Shown here: one piece after another, positions 9,843 to 19,034 of the stretch
Layout: the number at the start of each line of letters is the position of its first letter
How positions within the stretch are numbered: the stretch's first letter is position 1
Source of the DNA: Vibrio aphrogenes
GTDB lineage: Bacteria; Pseudomonadota; Gammaproteobacteria; Enterobacterales; Vibrionaceae
Assembly: GCF_002157735.2 (NCBI RefSeq)
Contig: NZ_AP018689.1
Location: forward strand, 1,583,619-1,647,618
DNA: 64,000 nt
Direction of reading: 5' to 3'
The notes under the pieces: model-generated
Databases searched by the model: none
Told to the model about the DNA's origin: nothing
Seen by the model: the letters and a program-made list of their open reading frames with translations, nothing else
Position numbers and translations under genes: made by a program

Positions 9843-9919
9843 CGGTATGTAGCGCAGCTTGGTAGCGCACTGTCATGGGGTGTCAGGGGTCGGAGGTTCA
9901 AATCCTCTCATACCGACCA
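9843..9919 (+). tRNA. proL: tRNA-Pro (anticodon GGG)
   Basis: A 77-nt cloverleaf ending in genomic CCA. The acceptor stem pairs CGGTATG with CATACCG. The anticodon loop ATGGGGT gives anticodon GGG, which reads CCC/CCT. It is very close to E. coli proL and sits at the same place after yejM. Its 3' half starts the 141-bp tandem array described separately. Confidence 0.97.
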
Positions 9920-9928
9920 TTTATTTAA

Positions 9929-9963
9929 AGGCGTTGTGAGTTCACAGCGCCTTTTTGCTTTTT
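9929..9963 (+). terminator. Terminator after tRNA-Pro
   Basis: A 10-bp stem (AGGCGTTGTG paired with CACAGCGCCT, loop AGTT), then T5-GC-T5. An exact copy lies 141 bp downstream. Confidence 0.9.
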
Positions 9964-9976
9964 AGGCTCGCTGAAA

Positions 9977-10060
9977 TTATTGTAAGCGCAGCTTGGTAGC
10001 ATCGTCACCCACTGCGCATGAGGTGCCAATATCGAGGTTCAAATCCTCTCATACCGACCA
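9977..10060 (+). pseudogene. Decayed tRNA-Pro copy 1
   Basis: It keeps the D-arm GCGCAGCTTGGTAGC, the complete T arm and the 3' end CATACCGACCA. The 5' acceptor strand (CGGTATG) is lost, and the anticodon arm is lengthened by 7 nt and rewritten (CATGAGG where the tRNA has CATGGGG). It cannot form a normal acceptor stem, so it is not expected to be charged. It may still be transcribed and processed. Confidence 0.85.
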
Positions 10061-10069
10061 TTTATTTAA

Positions 10070-10104
10070 AGGCGTTGTGAGTTCACAGCGCCTTTTTGCT
10101 TTTT
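10070..10104 (+). terminator. Duplicated terminator in the tRNA-Pro array
   Basis: An exact copy of the hairpin at 9929-9963, offset by 141 bp. Confidence 0.85.
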
Positions 10105-10117
10105 AGGCTCGCTGAAA

Positions 10118-10190
10118 TTATCGTGAGCGCAGCTTGGTAGCGTCGTCACCCACCGCGTATGAGGTGCCAACATCGAGGTTCAAATCCTCT
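10118..10190 (+). pseudogene. Decayed tRNA-Pro copy 2
   Basis: Like copy 1, with the D-arm and T-arm sequences retained and the anticodon region enlarged. The match ends at AATCCTCT, so the 3' acceptor strand and CCA are missing too. Confidence 0.8.
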
Positions 10191-10257
10191 TTTGGGTAAA
10201 AAGACGACTTTTATGGTTCAACCGCTTAAAATTCATTCAAACTATTGAAATTAAGGG

Positions 10258-10286
10258 TTTACAAATTTTTTAGCTCTATATATTAT
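10258..10286 (+). promoter_or_regulatory. Promoter of tRNA-Ser
   Basis: -35 TTTACA (10258-10263), 17-bp spacer, -10 TATTAT (10281-10286), then a GC-rich discriminator ACCGCGTC, typical of stringently controlled stable-RNA promoters. The tRNA begins 12 bases after the -10. Confidence 0.7.
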
Positions 10287-10297
10287 TTACCGCGTCT

Positions 10298-10388
10298 GGA
10301 GGGATGGCTGAGTGGTCGAAAGCACCGGTCTTGAAAACCGGCAGTCGTTAATAGCGGCTCTAGGGTTCAAATCCCTATCCCTCCACCA
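10298..10388 (+). tRNA. serT: tRNA-Ser (anticodon UGA)
   Basis: A 91-nt class II tRNA with a long variable arm. The acceptor stem pairs GGAGGGA with TCCCTCC, and CCA is encoded. The anticodon stem-loop CCGGTCTTGAAAACCGG gives TGA, which reads TCA/TCG. Confidence 0.97.
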
Positions 10389-10394
10389 CTTTTA

Positions 10395-10424
10395 AAAGCC
10401 CGCTAATTTTAGCGGGCTTTGTCG
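10395..10424 (+). terminator. Terminator after tRNA-Ser
   Basis: A perfect 10-bp stem (10395-10404 with 10411-10420) with a T-rich 3' arm directly after the tRNA. Confidence 0.85.
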
Positions 10425-10507
10425 TATCTGGAATATACAAATTATTCGCAAATGGTATAGTTTGATTTTTTAAGACATTTGATATTTTAAGACAAAGGAT
10501 AAGTCTG

Positions 10508-11179
10508 ATGAACACGGGGAATCATACCGCTCAACTGTCATTATCGAGCAAAAGTGCACTCATTATTGTGGATATGCAAAACAGCTTTGTTGAAGGCGAT
10601 GATCCAAACGTACATAGTTTAGCAGTCCAAGGTGGCAGAGAATTAATTCCAGCGATCAATGCTTTACAAGCCAAGTTTGATTTAATTGTCGCAACGCAAG
10701 ATTGGCATCCACAAAACCATGGAAGCTTTGCCAGTCAATACCCAGATAAACAGCCCTTTGATATCACTACTTTAAGCGGTGTCGAACAAATTCTGTGGCC
10801 AGATCATTGCGTGCAAAATACCCAGGGTGCTGAATTTGTCCCTCACATAGACACGACGCGCATTCAACATATTACCCAAAAGGGAACTGACCCTTTGGTA
10901 GACAGCTACAGTGGCTTTAAAGACAATAACAGCCATGCCTATACTGACTTGAATGATTATTTAAAATCGCACTCAGTAAGTGATATTTATGTGGTGGGTT
11001 TGGCGGCAGATTTTTGTGTAAAGTTTACCGCTATCGATGGCGCGGAGCTGGGGTATACCACCTATTTTGTCAAAGATCTCACCAAGGCGGTCAACCCTAG
11101 TGAAAGCAATCTTAAGCAGCTTTATGGCGAATTAACTCAACATGGAGTTCAGGTAATTCATTCCGAACAAATATTCTAA
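10508..11179 (+). CDS. pncA: Nicotinamidase PncA
   Basis: A 223-aa isochorismatase-fold hydrolase. The catalytic Asp is in ALIIVDMQNSF and the nucleophile Cys170 in DFCVKFTA. The metal-binding Asp/His residues are in ATQDWHPQNHGSF and WPDHCV. It deamidates nicotinamide to nicotinate for NAD salvage in the cytosol. AAGGAT sits before the ATG. In E. coli pncA adjoins ansA; here it is 10 kb away, next to the tRNA genes. A terminator follows. Confidence 0.96.
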   Translation: MNTGNHTAQLSLSSKSALIIVDMQNSFVEGDDPNVHSLAVQGGRELIPAINALQAKFDLIVATQDWHPQNHGSFASQYPDKQPFDITTLSGVEQILWPDHCVQNTQGAEFVPHIDTTRIQHITQKGTDPLVDSYSGFKDNNSHAYTDLNDYLKSHSVSDIYVVGLAADFCVKFTAIDGAELGYTTYFVKDLTKAVNPSESNLKQLYGELTQHGVQVIHSEQIF

Positions 11180-11200
11180 TTTCGCTTGATTGATCTAACC

Positions 11201-11230
11201 AAAAGCCGCTTCACTGGCGGCTTTTCACTT
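11201..11230. terminator. Terminator between pncA and ybiB
   Basis: A 9-bp perfect stem (11201-11209 with 11217-11225) with A and T flanks between two converging genes; it can act in both directions. Confidence 0.8.
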
Positions 11231-11291
11231 CTTGGCTTAACAAGTTTGCCTTACAAGGTGTCACTCGTTATTCACACTTCTCATTTATACA

Positions 11292-12275
11292 TTACGAATG
11301 ATCTCGGCAATATTGCTCCCAGAAACCACAAGCTTGCTCATGAGCTAAATCTTCATTTTGGTGAGCTGCAAATAAAATAGCCGCCATGCTGGAAATGACA
11401 ATACTGGCAATATGAGCGCCTTGTTGTGAAGCCGCAAAAGCAGAAAAAGAATCTGGAAATGACCTATGTTCTTTGAGCATTTCAGGCCAATAATAAGAGG
11501 TCACGCCATCTTGATTACTCAACCAAACGGTTTGGCTCACTTTGGGGTTATATTCTGATTCTCCATTTTGACCTTTATAAGAAATTACCGATAAACTTTT
11601 TCGATCAATGACTTGGTCAACCTCTGCATGCAATTGCTGAAAACCGGGATGAAAGCTCCCACGAACCCCTAACTTGGCGGCTCCAGGATTAAGCGCGCGC
11701 ACAACCGTATTGATTGGTGTACGAAGACCATAGCGAGCTTTCCATCCCATCATCGTCTGTGCTATCGGAGCAAAAGCCTGCAATGGTAAATAAGCAATAT
11801 GGTGACGCTCTAATAATTGTTTAGCCTGCTCCGGCGTGTCAGCAAGGGGAATCTCTAGTTGCTCCAAATGATCTTCAATGTGCACCCGGCCATTATTGGC
11901 TTCTTTATAGCCATGCAATAACACCTTGTAACCATTAAGAGATAAAATCTTTGCCGCCAATCCATGCCAAGGAAATGATAAAGCCTCATCACCCGCTCGC
12001 TTACCCGCATAACAAGGCCAATCTATATCTGCCCCAATAGTTGGCACACGAGATTGGAAAGCTTTCACAAAACCGGCTATTTCTTGCTGAGTTTCATTTT
12101 GCACTCGGATCAACATTAGTAACATCGCCATTTGATCATCACCAATTTCGCCATTGTGTGTTTCTTGGCTCGTCAAATAGGCATCCATCACAGCAAATGC
12201 TTGCGCTTCAGTTAGCGGCTTCCTTCCTCTTTCTCCCCGCCCAACTGTACGAATACACTCTAAAATAATGCTCAT
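11292..12275 (-). CDS. ybiB: YbiB, TrpD-like nucleic-acid-binding protein
   Basis: A 327-aa member of the YbiB (TrpD2) branch of the anthranilate phosphoribosyltransferase fold. Visible features are the N-terminal helical domain (LTEAQAFAVMDAYL, DDQMAMLLMLIRVQNET), the KILSLNGYKVLLHG segment in place of a catalytic PRPP loop, and RTPINTVVRALNPGAA. Family members bind DNA/RNA rather than make tryptophan precursors, and the trpD phosphate-binding motif is not conserved here. AAGGATAAAC precedes the ATG. E. coli ybiB is LexA-controlled with dinG; I see no LexA box here. Confidence 0.88.
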   Translation of the reverse strand: MSIILECIRTVGRGERGRKPLTEAQAFAVMDAYLTSQETHNGEIGDDQMAMLLMLIRVQNETQQEIAGFVKAFQSRVPTIGADIDWPCYAGKRAGDEALSFPWHGLAAKILSLNGYKVLLHGYKEANNGRVHIEDHLEQLEIPLADTPEQAKQLLERHHIAYLPLQAFAPIAQTMMGWKARYGLRTPINTVVRALNPGAAKLGVRGSFHPGFQQLHAEVDQVIDRKSLSVISYKGQNGESEYNPKVSQTVWLSNQDGVTSYYWPEMLKEHRSFPDSFSAFAASQQGAHIASIVISSMAAILFAAHQNEDLAHEQACGFWEQYCRDHS

Positions 12276-12715
12276 GTTTATCCTTAATTTTCCTAAAAAC
12301 TCTGCGCTACTTTACCTTAAAGTAAGCCAATATGGTGTTTTTTCCCAAGAGAAAACCAGCTTTATTGACGATTTAAATAACTACCAATTTGCAACCCGCT
12401 ATTAACATAATGATGACCAAGTTAAAATTTATGTAAATCCGGCAATGTATATATTGTGCGCAATAATTAACTGAGTAATATCATTGTTGTGAATGCTAGG
12501 CTTTATTCATTCACGCCTATTCAAAATTGATATTAGCCATCGATATTTACCCACATTTTTAAGTGCTTGTATTGGAGTTGAGTCGGCAGACTGAAGCTAA
12601 CATTTATGGACGAATGGATCATTCAATTGACTTGGTCGTGGTTAAAACCGCTTTATTATCACGCCCCCTTTCAACTGATTGATTACTTTTAATCTCATCT
12701 CCAGAGAATAGCTTT
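12276..12715. other. 440-bp gene-poor divergent region
   Basis: Promoter space between leftward ybiB and the rightward hydrolase gene. The only ORF of note encodes 28 aa at 12606-12692, without a Shine-Dalgarno sequence, and is not called. No operator was recognised. Confidence 0.5.
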
Positions 12716-13939
12716 ATGAAATCATTGACCTTGTTTCATTTCAGAACCATCCACCGCCCGTGGCTAAAAATTGCTTTATTGGTGTTATCTTGTCTTTCTC
12801 TTAATTCTTATGCCGCTTTGGATTCTAATCCTACCGAGACCGCATCTGGGGTTTTGGTTGCTCAGGAGCCCTTAGCCTCTTCATTGGGATTAAGTGAAGC
12901 GGCACTACAATATCAGATCCATTACACCTCAGTCAGTGGTGTTGATGGTCAAACTAAAAGAGAAGATACCGCTGCGGTGTTTATCCCTAAAAGTGCCGCG
13001 CCTAAAGAAGGCTGGCCTGTTGTGATTTGGGCGCATGGCACGATTGGCGTTGCCTCACAATGTGCTCCTTCACTCAACCCACGCACTCCTCGTGATGTAC
13101 AATATCTTAATACTTGGTTATCGCTGGGCTTTGCGGTGGTTGCCCCTGACTATCCAGGTTTAGGGTCTTCCGGTTTACATCATTATCTCAATGCTCGTGC
13201 TGAGGCTTGGAGTGTGTTAGATGGTGCCCGTGCAGCTCTTAGTCAATTTCCGCTGAATAATAAAATGATCATTGTCGGCCAATCTCAAGGCGCACATGCG
13301 GCCTTTTCTGCAGCGGGTTATCAGCCTGAATACGCACCGGAACTCAATATTGTCGCAACTGTATTAACGGGGACACCTTATTTCAAACCGGGAATGTCGG
13401 CTGCGCAAGTATTTAATAGTACTCATAAAATAGAAGGTGGCGATCCAAAGCTGCCTTATGCAATGTACATCTATCTTTCGGCAGCCGATCAAGATAAAAC
13501 ACTCAAACCTGAAGACTATTTCCAACCATTGGCGGCACAAAATATCCAATATGCTCGTCAATTATGCATTGGTGATTTAACGGCTTTAGTGATGGAAAAA
13601 GGACTGAATGCGAGTAATAGCTTACTCCCTAATATTGAGACCCTATTAGAATCAGAGCTTGAAAAAATGGCGTATCCCACTTTGAAAATCAATCATCCGG
13701 TTTTCATCGGCATTGGCCTCAATGATGTCAATGTACCAACAGTGATGCAGCAAATCTTTGCTAAAACGGCCTCTAATTCAGGTACGCAAACGCTAATTCG
13801 TACCTATCCTCAAATGAGTCATTCTGAAACAGTGAATGTGTCTTTGCGCGATTCCGTACCTTTTGTTTTACATGCTCTGCAGGCCAGTAATACACCACCA
13901 GAGCACGCCACAAGAACCGACTCAATAGCACAACCTTAA
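12716..13939 (+). CDS. Exported alpha/beta hydrolase (secretory lipase-like)
   Basis: A 407-aa protein with an N-terminal signal peptide (basic start, hydrophobic LKIALLVLSCLSL, likely cleavage near SYA at about 33). It has an alpha/beta-hydrolase core: oxyanion region VIWAHGTIG, nucleophile Ser190 in GQSQGAH, and a candidate His in MSHSE near the C-terminus. The large fold resembles the secretory lipase family, whose members hydrolyse lipids or other esters outside the cytosol; the substrate here is unknown. It is a single-gene unit ending in a strong terminator that overlaps the end of topB. Confidence 0.82.
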   Translation: MKSLTLFHFRTIHRPWLKIALLVLSCLSLNSYAALDSNPTETASGVLVAQEPLASSLGLSEAALQYQIHYTSVSGVDGQTKREDTAAVFIPKSAAPKEGWPVVIWAHGTIGVASQCAPSLNPRTPRDVQYLNTWLSLGFAVVAPDYPGLGSSGLHHYLNARAEAWSVLDGARAALSQFPLNNKMIIVGQSQGAHAAFSAAGYQPEYAPELNIVATVLTGTPYFKPGMSAAQVFNSTHKIEGGDPKLPYAMYIYLSAADQDKTLKPEDYFQPLAAQNIQYARQLCIGDLTALVMEKGLNASNSLLPNIETLLESELEKMAYPTLKINHPVFIGIGLNDVNVPTVMQQIFAKTASNSGTQTLIRTYPQMSHSETVNVSLRDSVPFVLHALQASNTPPEHATRTDSIAQP

Positions 13940-13954
13940 AATGAGAATAAACCG

Positions 13955-13987
13955 TAGGGACACCAGTGAGTGTGTCCCTATTTTTTT
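13955..13987 (+). terminator. Terminator after the exported hydrolase gene
   Basis: A perfect 9-bp stem TAGGGACAC/GTGTCCCTA (13955-13963 with 13972-13980), then T7. The T run and 3' arm overlap the last codons of the convergent topB gene. Confidence 0.9.
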
Positions 13988-15936
13988 CTCACTTTTTTAC
14001 GTTTCCACTTTTTGTTGCCGTCTACTTTAGGTAGATGACGTAGAGCCTCAGGGACACCACCGCTTTGCACCTGCTCGATCAAACCGGAGATTTGTTGCTC
14101 AAGAGTACTCATAAATGGGCTATAGCTTTGTTTCTTTTCCGCCATCGCTTGTAATTGGTGCTCCCAATGAGCGGTCATATCAGGATACGTCGATTCTTCT
14201 GGCAGCGCATGGATCAGCCCTCTACCTGCCTCACTGCCTTTTATAAAACGGCCATCACGGAGCAGCAATTGTCTTTTAAACAGCGTATCTAAAATGCCGG
14301 CACGTGTCGCTTCTGTTCCTAAGCCGTCTGTCTCTCTTAAGATTTTTTTCAAGTTTTTATCGGCAACAAAGCGCGCTATCCCCGTCATCGCCTGCAATAA
14401 GGTGGATTCAGTAAAGTGGCGTGGTGGCTCGGTTTTATGATCTTTGATTTGTCCTTCTCGACACAGCAAACTTTCTCCGATCGCCAATGCTGGAACCGGA
14501 TCCAAATCATCTTCATCAACCACGGTCGCTTTGTTGTTTAGCGTTTTACTGTTGTTTGTCGTTTTACTATTGCTTAACGTTTTCCAGCCTAAGCTGACCA
14601 ATACTCGCGCTTTGGCAATAAAACATCCCCCAGCAATATCAAATTCTAATTTCGATTCGGCATATACCGCAGCAGGATAGAACTGCATCAAATATTGGCG
14701 AGCAATCAGCTGATAAATTTTCATTTCCTGACCAGATAATCCATTGGCGGCCATTTTTTTAGGTGTCGGAATGATCGCATGATGCGCATCGACTTTAGCA
14801 TCATTCCACGCTTTGGATTTCAACGATAAATCCGCCTCAGCCACCGCTTTTTGTAAGTGAGCCTCATTATTAGCAATGGCTTCCGTCACACTCTTGGCTT
14901 GAGCGAAATGTTCTTTGGGTAAATAACGGCTATCGGAGCGCGGATAAGTGATCAGTTTATGTTTTTCATACAAGGACTGACACACATTCAGCACATCTTG
15001 CGCACTCATTTGGAAACGACGCGCAGCATCAATTTGTAACGCAGATAAGGAATAAGGTAATGGTGGAGATTGCTTGGTTTGCTTTTGTTCTGAGTCTTTC
15101 ACAATAGCAGGCTGGCCTTGAATACGGCGGGCAACATTCTCCACCAACTTACGGTTAAGCACGCGCCCTTCTTCATCTTGCCAAGGCTTAATCGCTTCAC
15201 TTGGTTTCCATTTGGCGCGAATATCAAAAGCGTCATTACCCTGTTGATAGGGAATCAAAGCATGTAGCGTAAAATAATCTCGTGGGACAAAGTTTTCGAT
15301 CTCTTCATCACGTCTAACCACTAAGCCCAAAACCGGTGTTTGCACTCGCCCTACCGACAACACTCCCTGATAACCGGCTTGCTGACCCAATAAAGTATAA
15401 GCGCGAGACATGTTCATGCCATACAACCAATCGGCACGCGAACGCGCCAAAGCCGAGACGGAAAGCGGAATAAACTCTTGATTCGACCGCATGTGGGTCA
15501 ACGCACGTTTGACTGCCGGTAAATTTAAATCATTGACCAATAAACGTTGTGTCGCTTGCTTCTGCGCCTTGGTCGCTTTGAGGTAATCAATGACTTCATC
15601 CACCAGCAATTGGCCCTCCCGATCTGGGTCTCCGGCATTGATTAAATCTGGCTTTTGTTTCAATAACTGCTTGATCACGGAAAGCTGTTTTTTAGCCGCA
15701 GCCCGTGGTCTAAGTTGCCATTGCTGCGGCAAGATAGGCAAATCGGCCATATTCCATTTTTTATAGCGCGGGTCATAAGCGTCAGGTTCTACCTGTTCGA
15801 GTAAATGTCCGATGCACCAAGTCACCACATCGCCATTAGCACAGCGGATATAACCTTGTTCATTTTTATGGGGTTTTGGCAGCGCAGCCGCGATGGCTCG
15901 CCCTAGACTTGGTTTTTCAGCAATAAATAAACGCAC
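13978..15936 (-). CDS. topB: DNA topoisomerase III
   Basis: A type IA topoisomerase of about 652 aa, like E. coli TopB: Toprim start [15 protein letters not shown], acidic DPDREGQLL, the [17 protein letters not shown] motif, the active-site Tyr in KLITYPRSD, and [11 protein letters not shown]. It decatenates and unlinks replication intermediates. I place the start at a GTG at 15936, because E. coli TopB begins exactly there (MRLFIAEK); an in-frame TTG 30 bases earlier has no family support. The tail [11 protein letters not shown] is basic. topB beside ydjA is conserved with E. coli. Confidence 0.96.
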   Translation of the reverse strand: MRLFIAEKPSLGRAIAAALPKPHKNEQGYIRCANGDVVTWCIGHLLEQVEPDAYDPRYKKWNMADLPILPQQWQLRPRAAAKKQLSVIKQLLKQKPDLINAGDPDREGQLLVDEVIDYLKATKAQKQATQRLLVNDLNLPAVKRALTHMRSNQEFIPLSVSALARSRADWLYGMNMSRAYTLLGQQAGYQGVLSVGRVQTPVLGLVVRRDEEIENFVPRDYFTLHALIPYQQGNDAFDIRAKWKPSEAIKPWQDEEGRVLNRKLVENVARRIQGQPAIVKDSEQKQTKQSPPLPYSLSALQIDAARRFQMSAQDVLNVCQSLYEKHKLITYPRSDSRYLPKEHFAQAKSVTEAIANNEAHLQKAVAEADLSLKSKAWNDAKVDAHHAIIPTPKKMAANGLSGQEMKIYQLIARQYLMQFYPAAVYAESKLEFDIAGGCFIAKARVLVSLGWKTLSNSKTTNNSKTLNNKATVVDEDDLDPVPALAIGESLLCREGQIKDHKTEPPRHFTESTLLQAMTGIARFVADKNLKKILRETDGLGTEATRAGILDTLFKRQLLLRDGRFIKGSEAGRGLIHALPEESTYPDMTAHWEHQLQAMAEKKQSYSPFMSTLEQQISGLIEQVQSGGVPEALRHLPKVDGNKKWKRKKVRKK

Positions 15937-16037
15937 AGCAATCTCAAATAGCAGTTCAAATAACAAAAAGAAAAGGCAACATCTCTATGTTACCTTTTAA
16001 AATCATTTAACCTGTTAATTTATACAGTTATTTTTTG

Positions 16038-16586
16038 CTAAAGAAAAGACACATAATCACTGATTTTTCTTTCTGGTACTTTCATTGGCGAACACCCTGG
16101 CGTACCAAGGTATAAAAAGCCAACGATTTGATCTTGTTCGGCAAGACCAAAAGCTTGGTGAACTTCTTGGTGGAACATCCATTCACCGGAGCGCCAAAAG
16201 CCCTGAAATCCTTGAGCAACCGCAGCCATTTGCATTGCTTGAGCGGCGCATCCTGCAGATAAATATTGCTCTAGCGCTGGGACTTTTTCATGGGAGGTGA
16301 CTTTGGCGATCACAGTGATCACCATCGGCGCACGAAACGGTGCTTTTTTTAATTTCTCAATTACGGCTTCATCACTTTGGTTAGCTTGTGCAGCATCAAC
16401 CAATATATCAGCCAGTTTCTTTAACCCTTCACCTTGAGCAATCACGAAACGCCACGGAGTCAAACTGCCATGATCAGGCGCTCGCAAGCCAGCTTTAATA
16501 ATATTCTCTAATACCTTACCTTCTGGTGCCGGTGCGACTAAATTGGCAAGAGAGCGGCGTTCTAATAACAAATCCAATGCTTGCAT
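16038..16586 (-). CDS. ydjA: NAD(P)H nitroreductase YdjA
   Basis: A 182-aa minimal nitroreductase-fold flavoprotein: FMN-binding LLERRSLANL at the start, APDHGSLTPWRFVIAQGEG, and GFLYLGTPGCSPMKVPER at the end. YdjA reduces nitro compounds with NAD(P)H in vitro; its physiological substrate is unknown. AGGGATAG precedes the ATG. About 25 bp upstream lies an inverted repeat of two Fur-like boxes (16611-16659), so iron control is possible. Confidence 0.92.
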   Translation of the reverse strand: MQALDLLLERRSLANLVAPAPEGKVLENIIKAGLRAPDHGSLTPWRFVIAQGEGLKKLADILVDAAQANQSDEAVIEKLKKAPFRAPMVITVIAKVTSHEKVPALEQYLSAGCAAQAMQMAAVAQGFQGFWRSGEWMFHQEVHQAFGLAEQDQIVGFLYLGTPGCSPMKVPERKISDYVSFL

Positions 16587-16610
16587 AACTATCCCTAACG
16601 CTTAAAAGAC

Positions 16611-16659
16611 CAATGAGAATCATAATCAAATAAAATAATATTGACTATGACTCTCATTG
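16611..16659. promoter_or_regulatory. Inverted pair of Fur-like boxes upstream of ydjA
   Basis: Nineteen-bp arms 16611-16629 and 16641-16659 are inverted repeats with two mismatches and an 11-bp spacer. The left arm AATGAGAATCATAATCAA resembles a Fur box (about 14 of 19 positions against AATGATAATAATTATCATT). The regulator is inferred. Confidence 0.5.
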
Positions 16660-16752
16660 AAATTTCAGAAAATTCATGTCGGTTATATTGAGATAATGAC
16701 GACATTAACCTCGCGACTGTAAATAGATATTGTTATTAAATAAACCTCGCTC

Positions 16753-18759
<2,007 letters not shown>

Positions 18760-18785
18760 TTACCTTTTCGGCTAATAATTATTGT

Positions 18786-18802
18786 ATATGGTCCGACCAG
18801 AA
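18786..18802. promoter_or_regulatory. FadR operator upstream of fadH
   Basis: ATATGGTCCGACCAGAA carries the perfect 11-bp palindrome TGGTCCGACCA and matches the E. coli fadB-type operator at 14 of 17 bases. It is placed to repress fadH when long-chain acyl-CoA is absent. Confidence 0.75.
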
Positions 18803-19034
18803 TATAACTTGCCAATCAAGGACTCAAACATCTGTTTACATTTTTGCAACCTAGTTCCAATTTTCATATCGATATTTCGTTTACGCAGCATAAATAGAAA
18901 AAAGGGATGAAAAGCTTATATTTAACGCTGACAGATTTACCCTTCTGCCACAAGCTTATGTTACATTTGCTTAAATGCATTATGCTTCTCTTGCTACTCA
19001 ATTAGAGATACACACGTTTAACTGGATAAAAGAT

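Larger units (their letters stand above)
9893..10190 (+). repeat. 141-bp tandem array of tRNA-Pro 3' half, terminator and decayed tRNA 5' half
   Basis: Two full units, 9893-10033 and 10034-10174, plus a 16-bp partial third. Each starts at GAGGTTCAAATCCTCT in the T arm, runs through the tRNA 3' end and CCA, then a strong hairpin terminator, and ends in a degenerate tRNA-Pro body. The first 88 bp of the two units are identical. The other 53 bp differ at six sites, all transitions. Confidence 0.95.

Noticed and set aside
9843-10190. CRISPR-like reading of the regular 141-bp repeats
   Set aside because: The units are tRNA/terminator duplications without short repeats, unique spacers or cas genes.
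12606-12692. 28-codon ORF (MDEWIIQLTWSWLKPLYY...) before the exported hydrolase gene
   Set aside because: No Shine-Dalgarno sequence and too short to judge without conservation data.
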